Source: Methylocystis echinoides (GTDB lineage Bacteria; Pseudomonadota; Alphaproteobacteria; Rhizobiales; Beijerinckiaceae). Taken from it: a DNA stretch of 64,000 bases. The notes beneath the pieces are model-generated. The model had not been told where the DNA came from and did not search any database. It saw only the letters and a program-made list of their open reading frames with translations. The position numbers and the translations under genes are program-made. Positions within the stretch are counted from its first letter, which is position 1; the number at the start of each line of letters is the position of its first letter. Shown one piece after another: positions 49,860-57,958 of this stretch. The DNA lies in assembly GCF_027923385.1 (NCBI RefSeq), contig NZ_BSEC01000001.1:4128001-4192000 (forward strand). Reading direction: 5' to 3'.

Positions 49860-51235
49860 ACGAATATCCCCCGCAGCTCCAGAAGATGCGTCAGCGCTTC
49901 AATGGTCGAGGCGTCGGCGCGCCCGTCGACGCAGGCCGTGCGATAGTGGCGCTGAAAGGCTGCGACGGCGGCCTCCGTGTCTTCGTCATAGACGCCGGTT
50001 TCGATGAGCTTGTAGCCAAACTGGCTGAGGCGTCGTTGCAGCCGTGCGACGCTGTCGCCCACCATCTCCGGCCCCAGCACCTCGCCGCCAGCGGGCTTCG
50101 CCTCGACATGATGGCCGACGCCCGCCGCGAAGAGCGCCGCCCATGGGAAGAATTCGCCGGGGTCGATCTTGCGGCGCGGCGCAATGTCGGAATGTGCGAG
50201 CACGCGCTCGGGCGCGATGCCGCGCCGCGCGCAGATGTCCCGCGAGAGCGCGATCACCGCGTCGATCTGCGCGGATGGATAGGGGCGCGGCTCGATATGG
50301 CCGGGATGAATGATCTCGATCCCGATGGAGGCGGAATTCATGTCTGTCTCGCCGGCCCAGCAACTTTGTCCCGCATGCCAGGCGCGCCGGTCCTCCGGCA
50401 CGAGCTGCAACACGCGCCCGTCCTCGTCGACGACATAATGCGCCGACACTTCGCGCACCGGCGAGCAGAGAAGTTCGAGCGCGCTCTCGGCGGTCGGCAT
50501 GCCGGTGTAATGCAGCACCAGCGCCGAAACAGGGCGCGTTCGTGGCCCGTGATTGGGCGAGACGAGCATGCGCGCGCCAGCGAAATCGGGGATGAAGGGT
50601 CGCGTCAGCTCCGGCGCCGCGCGCCAGGGCGCCGTCATCGTGATCCATTCCACCGTCCGCGAGGCGGGGTCCTGGGCGCGCAAAATGTCCGTGACGACGC
50701 AGGCGCTGTCTGCGCCGGCGGCGAGCGCGAGACAGGCGCGGCCCGGCGTGAGGCCGCCTATGGCGACGAGGGGAATGTCGCCGACGCGCTTCTTCCAGAT
50801 CGTCAGCCGGTCGAGTCCCTGCGGCCCGAATTTCATCTCCTTCAGCAGCGTCGGCCACACCGGCCCGAGCGCGACATAATCCGGCGAAACGGCGAGCGCG
50901 CGGTCGAGCTCCGCATCGTCATGGGTGGAGACGCCGAGGCCGATCCCGTGACGGCGCAGCGCCGCGACATCCGCGCCGGCGAGATCCTCCTGTCCGAGAT
51001 GCACGAAGTCGCAGCCTTCGTCGATGGCCAGCCGCCAGTAGTCATTGACGACGAGCTGCGCGCCCGCGGCGCGGCAGAGATCGCGCGCCCGGACGATTTC
51101 GGCGCGCGCCTCCGCCTCCGGCCGATCCTTCACCCGAAGCTGCACGAGCTTCACCCCGAGCGGCAACAGGCGCGTCAGCCAGTCCGACGAGTCGACAATC
51201 AGATAGAAGGGATCGAGGCTTCTCTTGGCGGTCAA
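49856..51235 (-). CDS. thiE: Thiamine phosphate synthase fused to N-acetylmuramoyl-L-alanine amidase
   Basis: A 459-residue fusion. Residues 1-198 are ThiE (KLVQLRVKD, NDYWRLA, GQEDL, VALGPVWPT, AIGGLTPGR, GADSACVVTDIL), joining the thiazole and pyrimidine moieties. Residue 200 is a Met, and from there to about 375 is an amidase_2 domain (VLHYTG, HYVVDEDGRV, LAHSDIAPRRKIDPG; Zn ligands His/His/Asp), then a PG_binding_1 domain (SVARLQRRLSQFGYKL). The frame is open throughout. ATG ACG at 50633-50638 has the form of an ATGA overlap, so an ancestral pair probably joined by a frameshift. TTG start with AAGGAG upstream. Confidence 0.85.
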   Translation of the reverse strand: MTAKRSLDPFYLIVDSSDWLTRLLPLGVKLVQLRVKDRPEAEARAEIVRARDLCRAAGAQLVVNDYWRLAIDEGCDFVHLGQEDLAGADVAALRRHGIGLGVSTHDDAELDRALAVSPDYVALGPVWPTLLKEMKFGPQGLDRLTIWKKRVGDIPLVAIGGLTPGRACLALAAGADSACVVTDILRAQDPASRTVEWITMTAPWRAAPELTRPFIPDFAGARMLVSPNHGPRTRPVSALVLHYTGMPTAESALELLCSPVREVSAHYVVDEDGRVLQLVPEDRRAWHAGQSCWAGETDMNSASIGIEIIHPGHIEPRPYPSAQIDAVIALSRDICARRGIAPERVLAHSDIAPRRKIDPGEFFPWAALFAAGVGHHVEAKPAGGEVLGPEMVGDSVARLQRRLSQFGYKLIETGVYDEDTEAAVAAFQRHYRTACVDGRADASTIEALTHLLELRGIFV

Positions 51236-51316
51236 AAACCGGCTCCTTGCTAGAGCGCCAGCCTTGGCGCCCGCATACGGTCGAGGAAGTAGCGGCGGCG
51301 CAAAGACCCCGCGGGT

Positions 51317-52141
51317 TCAACAGCGAAGCTTGTCCGGTTCGGCGCCAAAAGGCCGCCCGATCACCGGCGTCGAGGGCTCGGCCATGTCGCGCGGGGTCAT
51401 CGGCTGGGCCAGATATCCGAGCCGCCCGGCCTCGACGGCGCCGGCGAAGGCCCGGGCCATCATGACAGGATCGCCCGCGCGCGACACCGCCGTATTGAGC
51501 AGCACCGCGTCATAACCCATTTCCATCACCGCCGCCGCATGGGAGGGCGCGCCGAGCCCGGCGTCGACGACGAGCGGCACGCCCGGGAAATGCGCGCGCA
51601 GCGCCCTGAGCGCAAAGGGGTTGTTGAGCCCGCGCCCCGAGCCGATGGGCGCCGCCCAGGGCATGAGCAGCGCGCAGCCGGCGTCGAGCAGCTTTTCGGC
51701 CACGACGAGATCGTCCGTCGTATAGGGGAAAACCTTGAAGCCGTCGGCGGCCAGCGCCTTCGCAGCCTCCACGAGGCCGAAGACGTCGGGCTGAAGCGTG
51801 TCCTCCTCGCCGATGACTTCGAGCTTGATCCAGTCTGTTTCGAAGACCTCGCGCGCCATTTGCGCGGTGGCGATGGCCTCCTTCGCCGTGCGGCAGCCGG
51901 CGGTATTGGGCAGGACGCGCACGCCGGTCTCGCGCACGAGGCTCCAGAAGCTCTCGCCCGCCCGCGAGCCGCCGGCCTCGCGGCGCAGCGAGACAGTGAC
52001 GATCTCGCAGGACGCGGCGCGGATGGCCTCGGCGAGAATCGCGGGCGAGGGAAAGCGCGCCGTGCCGAGGAGGAGCCGCGCGCGCATCGGCGCGCCATAG
52101 AAGGTGAGAGGGTCGGCGCCTGTCATTCGCGTTTCTTTCAT
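51317..52141 (-). CDS. thiG: Thiazole synthase
   Basis: A 274-residue ThiG (TIM barrel). The Schiff-base lysine is in WIKLEVIGE; phosphate-binding [22 protein letters not shown] and [12 protein letters not shown] are present. It makes the thiazole phosphate from DXP, the ThiS thiocarboxylate and dehydroglycine. The start ATG overlaps the thiS stop (ATGA). The N-terminal leader of 12 residues before LTFYGAPM is slightly longer than usual. Confidence 0.96.
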   Translation of the reverse strand: MKETRMTGADPLTFYGAPMRARLLLGTARFPSPAILAEAIRAASCEIVTVSLRREAGGSRAGESFWSLVRETGVRVLPNTAGCRTAKEAIATAQMAREVFETDWIKLEVIGEEDTLQPDVFGLVEAAKALAADGFKVFPYTTDDLVVAEKLLDAGCALLMPWAAPIGSGRGLNNPFALRALRAHFPGVPLVVDAGLGAPSHAAAVMEMGYDAVLLNTAVSRAGDPVMMARAFAGAVEAGRLGYLAQPMTPRDMAEPSTPVIGRPFGAEPDKLRC

Positions 52142-52335
52142 CCCCCCTGACGGGGCGTCACGATCTCCACCGCGTCGCCTTCACGCAGCACGATCTGTTC
52201 GCGATCCCGGTCGCGGACGAATTCCTGATTCACGGCCGTGCCGACCTTCTGGTCTTCATAGCCCAGTTCGCGCAGCAGCGCCTCCAACGTGGTCGCATTG
52301 ACCTCACGCGGGCGCCCGTTCACCTGAATCCGCAT
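52138..52335 (-). CDS. thiS: Sulfur carrier protein ThiS
   Basis: A 65-residue ubiquitin-fold protein that ends in Gly-Gly (PRQGG), the residue adenylated and thiocarboxylated for sulfur transfer. [10 protein letters not shown] and GDAVEIVTP are typical. The start lies inside the 3' end of thiO (32-base overlap) and the stop overlaps thiG. Confidence 0.95.
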   Translation of the reverse strand: MRIQVNGRPREVNATTLEALLRELGYEDQKVGTAVNQEFVRDRDREQIVLREGDAVEIVTPRQGG

Positions 52336-53314
52336 CGAAAACCTCCGGGAAATGCGCGCCATGCAGAACCACCTCCACCACACGGCGCGCCAGCGCCGGG
52401 GCGAGCAGGAAGCCGTGCCGGTAGAGTCCGTTGATATAGATCGTCTGGCCGCGCCGTATAAGACGGGGGAGATTGTCGGAAAACGCCGGCCGCAGGTCCG
52501 AGCCCATCTCGACGATTTCCGCCTCGGCGAAGGCGGGGTGGATCGCAAAGGCGGAGTTGACGAGCTCCACCACGGAGCGCGCCGTCACCCGCGCGCGCTC
52601 CTCATTCTCGATCATGGTGGCCCCCACCATGAAGAGCCCCTCCCCGCGCGGCACGACATAGACGGGGCGGCGCGGGTGCAGCATGCGCACCGGCCGCGCC
52701 AGCGCCACATCGGGGCTGCGCAGAACGATCATCTCGCCCTTGACGCCCCTGAGCCCCGGCAAAGCGTCGCGGGCGGCGAAGCCGCGGCAGTCGATCGTCC
52801 AGTCGGGCGACGGGGTTCGGACCTCCGCCGCGACGCCAAAATGCTGCGCAACATTTTCCATGCCGGCAAGACGTTGTGCGAGCGCCGCCATGGCGGCGCG
52901 CGGATCGAGATGGGCCTCCTGCGGGAAATAGAGCGCCGCGTCGAAGCGCCCGGCGAGATCGCTTTCCAGCGCCGCCACGCCGTCGGCGTCGAGCCGCTCG
53001 AAATGGCTGGTGCGGCGGGTGAAATCGATGAGCTCGGCGCGCTCGCGCGGCGCGGCGACCACGAGGCTCCCGGCGACGACCGCGACGGGAAGGTCCTGCG
53101 TCCAGAAGGCGAGCCCCTCCTGCCCGAGCTCCGCGACGATCGGCTCGGCGCTTTCGAGTTCGCACCAGGGCGCGATCATCCCGCCCGCAAAACGCGAGCA
53201 GCCCTGTCCCGGCGAGACGTGGCGCTCGACCAGCTCGACCTCGACGCCGGCGCGTGCGAGCGCGTAAGCGGCGCAGAGTCCGGCGACGCCGGCGCCGATC
53301 ACCCGCGCGCGCAT
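52304..53314 (-). CDS. thiO: Glycine oxidase (FAD)
   Basis: A 336-residue FAD enzyme. The dinucleotide-binding motif VIGAGVAGLCAAYALARAG is near the start, SRFAGGMIAPW is the ThiO-type flavin block, and YVVPRGEGLFMVGATMIE lies in the substrate domain. It oxidises glycine to dehydroglycine for the thiazole ring, replacing ThiH. This is the first gene of the operon under the TPP riboswitch. Confidence 0.93.
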   Translation of the reverse strand: MRARVIGAGVAGLCAAYALARAGVEVELVERHVSPGQGCSRFAGGMIAPWCELESAEPIVAELGQEGLAFWTQDLPVAVVAGSLVVAAPRERAELIDFTRRTSHFERLDADGVAALESDLAGRFDAALYFPQEAHLDPRAAMAALAQRLAGMENVAQHFGVAAEVRTPSPDWTIDCRGFAARDALPGLRGVKGEMIVLRSPDVALARPVRMLHPRRPVYVVPRGEGLFMVGATMIENEERARVTARSVVELVNSAFAIHPAFAEAEIVEMGSDLRPAFSDNLPRLIRRGQTIYINGLYRHGFLLAPALARRVVEVVLHGAHFPEVFDADSGERAPA

Positions 53315-53344
53315 GGTCCGCCCCTGAAGCGTGAAAAGCGAGAC

Positions 53345-53470
53345 ACCATCCCTCCGCCAGCATCGAACTGGATCAGGTTCAAAGGGTCGCGACGCCCGGC
53401 GCCTGCTGGCGCCCCCGCAGCCTCTCAGCCCCTTGGCGGCGACAGGCGCCGCCGGGAAGGGCTCCCCCGG
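53345..53470 (-). promoter_or_regulatory. TPP riboswitch (THI element)
   Basis: Read on the minus strand, the conserved blocks occur in order: a GGGGGAGCCC start, GGCTGAGAG (P2/J3 box), CGACCCTTTGAACCTGATC (pyrimidine- and pyrophosphate-sensor core) and GCTGGCGGAGGGA (P1 3' side). It lies about 31 bases before the thiO start. TPP binding would repress thiO-thiS-thiG-thiE, probably by blocking translation. The rest of the gap (53471-53639) has no gene. Confidence 0.93.
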
Positions 53471-53639
53471 CGGCCCGAGAGTCGCGCAAAAGGCCCCCTC
53501 GCGTCAAGCGGCGCGGCGGCGAGGATCGCCGGCTCTCTGGCCGCCTGCGCCCTTGCAAGACGGACGCGGATAGCCCACCTTCCGCACACAAGGCGCGCCG
53601 GAAAAATCAAAAGGGCGCGCGCATAGGGAGAGAGATCAC

Positions 53640-54191
53640 ATGGCGTTTTCCTTCAAGACAGGCGGCCTCCGCCTCGCGCTGGCCACGGCGCTGATCGCCG
53701 GCGCGCTCGGCGTCGCCGCCCCGGCTCAGGCGGCCAAGCTCGGTCCCTATTTCCCGATCCCCAACAGTTTCAACCTCAACGGCGTCGCCCGCGACGCGCT
53801 TTTGAACATTCAGTCGAGCTGGCTCAAGAACGGCCTCGATCGGCTCGAAAAGGCCAAAAAGGAAGCGGAAGCCGACAAGACCACCCCCGAGGGAGAGGCG
53901 AAGCTCAAGGATCTCGACAGGCTGATCGAGGAAACCAAGGCGGAAATCGCCATCGCCTCGGACACCACCCCCGGCGAGAATCAGAAGGTCCGCAAGGACA
54001 AGCTGCTCACCAATGTGAACCAGTGGATCAACGAGCTCGACCATCTGGCGACCGAGCAGATGAAGATCGCCATCATGTCCGACGGCGGCGCCGCGATGAC
54101 CGCCGAAAAGATGAACCAGCAATATTCCCAGTTCGCGGATGATCTCCAGAAGGCCAAGCGCGACGCCAGCGTCGAGAACTGGGGCAAGTAA
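53640..54191 (+). CDS. Secreted helical protein of unknown function
   Basis: A 183-residue protein. A signal peptide (to QAAK, about residue 31) is followed by GPYFPIPNSFNLNGVARDAL and then a helical, charged region (LDRLEKAKKEAEADKTTPEG, KDLDRLIEETKAEIA) with a coiled-coil pattern. It ends with FADDLQKAKRDASVENWGK. No family is recognised. GGGAGAGAGAT precedes the ATG. A strong terminator follows, so it is probably an independent transcript. Confidence 0.6.
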   Translation: MAFSFKTGGLRLALATALIAGALGVAAPAQAAKLGPYFPIPNSFNLNGVARDALLNIQSSWLKNGLDRLEKAKKEAEADKTTPEGEAKLKDLDRLIEETKAEIAIASDTTPGENQKVRKDKLLTNVNQWINELDHLATEQMKIAIMSDGGAAMTAEKMNQQYSQFADDLQKAKRDASVENWGK

Positions 54192-54230
54192 TCCACGACG
54201 CCGGAGGCGCGGGACCATTCTGACGCCGCA

Positions 54231-54261
54231 GAAACCGACAGCGACACAGGCTGTCGGTTTC
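54231..54261 (+). terminator. Rho-independent terminator
   Basis: Perfect 10-bp stem GAAACCGACA / TGTCGGTTTC with an 11-base loop, 40 bases after the stop codon. Only a short T-run occurs within the stem's end (GGTTTCGTC). Confidence 0.75.
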
Positions 54262-54332
54262 GTCACATCAGCTGCCGCCTGAGTGGTCGTTGCGCACAAG
54301 ACGACGCGGCCAACCGCGCCCTTCTCGAGCAA

Positions 54333-54361
54333 ATCGCTATATACCGATAAAACATAACGCT
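54333..54361 (+). promoter_or_regulatory. ModE box upstream of the molybdenum genes
   Basis: The left half ATCGCTATATA matches the ModE consensus half-site exactly, and the right half ACATAACGCT is its inverted partner (AGCGTTATGT on the other strand) with an 8-base spacer. It lies 42 bases before the YqeB-like gene, whose operon includes modE. ModE-Mo would repress the operon. Confidence 0.75.
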
Positions 54362-54403
54362 GGCCCGCAAATTGCTCTGGCTCACTCAGAAAGGGGCCTC
54401 AGC

Positions 54404-55270
54404 ATGCGTGACGTCAGCCCACATGGCTTTCTCTCCGATGGCGCCGAGCCATATGCAATCGTCCTCGGAACGAACGAGATCGCCTCCGCCATCGCGGTTC
54501 GGCTTTCCTGGGAGGGCTGTCGCGTCGCGCTGAGCCACGACCCCTTCCCGCCGGTCATCCGACGCGGCATGGCTTTTCATGACGCGCTTTACGAAGACCG
54601 CGCCGAAGTCGACGGAATTGTCGGCCAGCGCGCGGACTCGGCGATCGAGATCGTCCAGGCCCTCGCCGCGCCCGGCGCGGTCGCCGTGAGCGCTCTCCAG
54701 CTGACCGACCTCATCACCCTTCGGACCCCGGCCTTTGTCGTCGACGCGCGGATGCAGAAGCATCAGGTCACCCCCGACCTTCGCGGCGTCGCGCGCTGCG
54801 CCATCGGCGTCGGTCCGAGATTCAGGGTCGACCACAACTGCGACATTGCCGTCGAGACGCATCCCGCGCGAACAGGCGATCTGGTCGCGGCAGGCGAAAC
54901 TTTGCGCGCCGACGGCGTCCCCCGCGCGCTTGGCGGCGCCGGCGGCGAAAGGTTTCTCTATTCGAGCGCCGAGGGCGTCTGGCGCACGCCGTTGGACATT
55001 GGCGCGCCGGTGTTCCGGGGCTATGTGCTCGGCTATCTCGACGGCGCGCCGCTGCGTGCGCCAATGGACGGTTTTCTGCGCGGGATCGCCCGCGACGGAA
55101 CCTTCGCGCCCGGCGGGGTGAAACTGGCCGAAATAGACCCGCGCGGGCGCCATGCCTGCTGGACAGGCACGGATGCGCGCGGGCGGGCGATCGCCGGCGC
55201 CGTCATCGACGCGATCAACCGCTTGCCTGCGCGCGCCCGCGCAAGCGACCCGCATCAGGCGCTGAGCTGA
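54404..55270 (+). CDS. yqeB: YqeB/EF2563-type molybdenum-hydroxylase maturation protein
   Basis: A 288-residue protein. The Rossmann-like start AIVLGTNEIASAIAVRLSWE is followed by RRGMAFHDALYED, and the central block GVGPRFRVDHNCDIAVETHP is the signature of the YqeB (EF2563) family. The rest (GERFLYSSAEGVWRTPLDIG, APMDGFLRGIARDGTFAPGG) also matches. Members occur with selenium- or molybdenum-dependent hydroxylases and are thought to act in cofactor maturation, like XdhC relatives. Here no hydroxylase is adjacent, but modE and mosA/mosB are, so a molybdenum role is likely. A ModE box precedes it. Confidence 0.85.
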   Translation: MRDVSPHGFLSDGAEPYAIVLGTNEIASAIAVRLSWEGCRVALSHDPFPPVIRRGMAFHDALYEDRAEVDGIVGQRADSAIEIVQALAAPGAVAVSALQLTDLITLRTPAFVVDARMQKHQVTPDLRGVARCAIGVGPRFRVDHNCDIAVETHPARTGDLVAAGETLRADGVPRALGGAGGERFLYSSAEGVWRTPLDIGAPVFRGYVLGYLDGAPLRAPMDGFLRGIARDGTFAPGGVKLAEIDPRGRHACWTGTDARGRAIAGAVIDAINRLPARARASDPHQALS

Positions 55271-55344
55271 CCCCACCGGGCTTTTGACATCGCCTCGAAT
55301 AGTGTGAGACTGACGGCGTCGTCCTCGAGCCGGAAGCCTTCCGA

Positions 55345-56139
55345 ATGCCGTCAACGAGAAAGATTGACGCCCTGCTGGCGCTGCGGAGCGACGGCAAGCT
55401 CCTCGTCGGACGGGATCGCATCAAGGTTCTCGAGGCGGTCGCCGAGCACAAGAGCATTTCCAGGGCCGCCAAGGCGGTGGGCTTCAGCTACAAGGCCGCC
55501 TGGGACGCCGTGAGCGCGATCAACAACCTCCTCCCGAGCCCCGCCTTCGTGACAAAGGCCGGCGGCAGGAGCGGCGGCGGCGCCGAAGTGACGCCGGAAG
55601 GCCTGAAGCTGATCGAGACCTTTCACAGGCTGGAAGAACGTCTGTCCCGCATCTCCTGCGCCATTGCCGAGGAAGGGCTGGAGGCGGCGGAAGACCTGTC
55701 GCTGCTGGGCCTCGGACTGCGCATCTCGGCGCGCAACCTGTTCCACGCCGAGGTCGAAACGGTCAGGAAAGGGCCGGTCGACGTCGAGGTGACGCTCCGC
55801 ATCTCCGGGGAGCACAGGATCTACGCCGTCATCACCAATGAGGCGACCGCGGATCTCGACCTTCGGCCGGGCCGGAAGGTCGTCGCGCTGGTAAAGGCCT
55901 CCTTCGTCGAGCTGGTTTCCCCCGACGAAACCTCGCACGACCTTCGCAACACATTCACCGGCGTCGTCGCCCGCCGCATCGACGCCGAGCGGAACTGCGA
56001 ACTGCAGATCGACATCGGCGCGGGAAAGACCATGACCGCGGTTCTGCCGCGCCGCATCGTCGAGGAGCGTGGCGTCGCGGAGGGCCGGAAGGCGACAACG
56101 CGCTTTGCGCCAGAAAACGTCATTCTCGCCGCCGACTGA
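55345..56139 (+). CDS. modE: ModE-type molybdate-responsive regulator
   Basis: A 264-residue protein of E. coli ModE length. N-terminal winged helix: RIKVLEAVAEHKSISRAAKA, VGFSYKAAWDAVSAINNLLP and GGRSGGGAEVTPEG. The C-terminal half has two TOBE (mop) domains: LSARNLFHAEV... (125-190, SARN variant RISARNLF) and LRNTFTGVVARRIDAERNCE (200-262), each binding molybdate. It regulates molybdate transport and storage genes. It follows the YqeB-like gene by 74 bases and probably shares its promoter. Confidence 0.94.
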   Translation: MPSTRKIDALLALRSDGKLLVGRDRIKVLEAVAEHKSISRAAKAVGFSYKAAWDAVSAINNLLPSPAFVTKAGGRSGGGAEVTPEGLKLIETFHRLEERLSRISCAIAEEGLEAAEDLSLLGLGLRISARNLFHAEVETVRKGPVDVEVTLRISGEHRIYAVITNEATADLDLRPGRKVVALVKASFVELVSPDETSHDLRNTFTGVVARRIDAERNCELQIDIGAGKTMTAVLPRRIVEERGVAEGRKATTRFAPENVILAAD

Positions 56140-56153
56140 GGTCCGCGACGCTT

Positions 56154-56987
56154 TCAGGTCTGCGCCGCGCCCGTGCGAACGATCGTTCCGACATGCTCCC
56201 CGCGCAGCGCCGCCGTCAATCGACCGCGCGCAAGTCCGTTGACGATCTGCACATGCTGAAGATGCCGCGCATTCAGCATCACATCCACAAGCGCGCGATC
56301 GAAGGGCAGCGTGGCGTCGCTCTTTGCGAGCTCCGCCGCGCTCGTCTCCCGAAGCAATTGCGCCGACGCGGCGTCTGGCCCGTTCGGATCGACCGTGAAC
56401 ACGCCGTCCACGTCCTCGACAATGGTGAGGCCGGCGGCGCCGAGCGCGTCGGCGACCAGAAAGGCGCCCGTATCCGCCCGATGCGGCGGAATGCGCGAGG
56501 TTGGGAACTCGTGATGGTGGTAGGGCGGGAAGGCGCTGCCGACGACCGCGCGCGCCGCGCTCAGGTGAATGGCGAGCTGACTCGCAATGGTGGGGTGCTC
56601 GACATAGGAGACACCCTCCGGCGCGAGCAGCGAGGCGAGAATATGCCCGTTCTGGCCGGCTTCGCTCGCCGCGAGCGGCGCAAGCGAACCAACCGGCAGT
56701 CCGAGATCGAGACCGACCCCATAGAGATGGCGGGCGCGAATGCCTGCGCCGGTCAGAATCAGCAGGCGATGCTCGGGCAGGAGACTGCGCAATTCCTCAA
56801 CGACGGGAAGAATCGCATCGGCGCCCCGATCCATGATCGAGCGGCCGCCGATCTTCACGACCTGCAACCACGGCAGCAGGCGGATGGGCCGCCGTCCGGC
56901 GACGGGTCGGGTGAGATCCCCGTCGAGCAGCGTCTGGCGCGCGAGCGGCGAAATGATGTGCTTGATGTTGTTGGAGCCGTTGGTCAT
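56154..56987 (-). CDS. mosA: Molybdenum storage protein, alpha subunit
   Basis: A 277-residue protein of the amino acid kinase (UMP kinase-like) fold. Blocks [49 protein letters not shown] and [20 protein letters not shown] match Azotobacter MosA closely, including the His-rich PPYHHHEFP of the alpha subunit. The MosAB hexamer is a cage that stores polyoxomolybdate clusters with ATP. ATG at 56987 is the family start; the gene starts 11 bases after mosB. Confidence 0.95.
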   Translation of the reverse strand: MTNGSNNIKHIISPLARQTLLDGDLTRPVAGRRPIRLLPWLQVVKIGGRSIMDRGADAILPVVEELRSLLPEHRLLILTGAGIRARHLYGVGLDLGLPVGSLAPLAASEAGQNGHILASLLAPEGVSYVEHPTIASQLAIHLSAARAVVGSAFPPYHHHEFPTSRIPPHRADTGAFLVADALGAAGLTIVEDVDGVFTVDPNGPDAASAQLLRETSAAELAKSDATLPFDRALVDVMLNARHLQHVQIVNGLARGRLTAALRGEHVGTIVRTGAAQT

Positions 56988-56998
56988 GGCCGTCTTTC

Positions 56999-57811
56999 TC
57001 AATCCGCCGTAATGATGGTGCCGACATGCTCACCCGCGAGCGCGCGCGTGAGATTGCCGGGCACGAGACCATTGACCACCTGCACCTGGCGAATATGGCG
57101 GGCCGCCTTCAGCAGATCCAGCACCGGAAACTCCAGGATGGAGTCGTGCAGTCCCTGCGCTTTCATCTCGTCGACTGAAATTCGGGCGATGAATTTGGCG
57201 TCCGTCGCGGTTTTGGGGTTCGCCGTATAGAGCCCGTTTTCATCCTTTACATAGATCATGGCCTTGCAGCCAAACTGTTCCGCCAGCAGGAAGCATCCGG
57301 CGTCGGTTCGGTAGGGCGGAATCACGCTCTCCGCGGCCGGACGCATCCACAAATTGTAAGGCGGCATGCCGCTGAAAACGACGGCGCTCACCTCCGCGAG
57401 ATAGAGCGGAACCGCGGAGAGCCCCGCCCCCTCCACCGCCGATATGCCGTGTTTCGCGAGAAGCTGTCCCAGCATGGCGGCGTTCTGATCCGCAACCGAC
57501 GCGCCCAGTTGCGACAGCACGCCCGCAGGCAGGCCGAGGCCGGCCGCGATCGAATAGAGATGTCGCGCCCGCGTGCCCGCGCCGGTGCCGATCAGAAGCT
57601 TGTGGACCCTGCGCGCCGCCACGATTTCATCGACGAGCGGATAGACTGCGGCGCGGCCCCGATCGATGACGCTCTGTCCGCCGATCTTGATGACCGACGC
57701 GTCCGGCAGGATACGAAAGTCCGCCGCATTCTCCGCAGCCTGCAACAGCGCGGGATCAGTCAGCGACCGCTGCATCAAAAGCGCTTCGAGTTCCGCTGTG
57801 GTCTGGGACAT
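56999..57811 (-). CDS. mosB: Molybdenum storage protein, beta subunit
   Basis: A 270-residue partner of Mos[75 protein letters not shown] and [14 protein letters not shown] are almost the same as Azotobacter MosB. It is first in the mosB-mosA operon, on the strand opposite modE. No convincing ModE box is seen in the 147 bases upstream (57812-57958). Confidence 0.95.
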   Translation of the reverse strand: MSQTTAELEALLMQRSLTDPALLQAAENAADFRILPDASVIKIGGQSVIDRGRAAVYPLVDEIVAARRVHKLLIGTGAGTRARHLYSIAAGLGLPAGVLSQLGASVADQNAAMLGQLLAKHGISAVEGAGLSAVPLYLAEVSAVVFSGMPPYNLWMRPAAESVIPPYRTDAGCFLLAEQFGCKAMIYVKDENGLYTANPKTATDAKFIARISVDEMKAQGLHDSILEFPVLDLLKAARHIRQVQVVNGLVPGNLTRALAGEHVGTIITAD

Positions 57812-57958
57812 GAGTGGCCTTTCTTCGTGTCGGGACCGACAGCCACGTTAGCCAGCCAGGCGCAGGTTCCGCAATATGCGAAAAACGGGCAAATTCGCGA
57901 GACTTTTACGCGCGAGCTTGCTCGACTATTACAGCTTGGGTTCCGATCGGCGATGACG

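Noticed and set aside
57812..57958. ModE box upstream of mosBA
   Set aside because: No CGxTATAT-type half-site pair could be found by eye on either strand.
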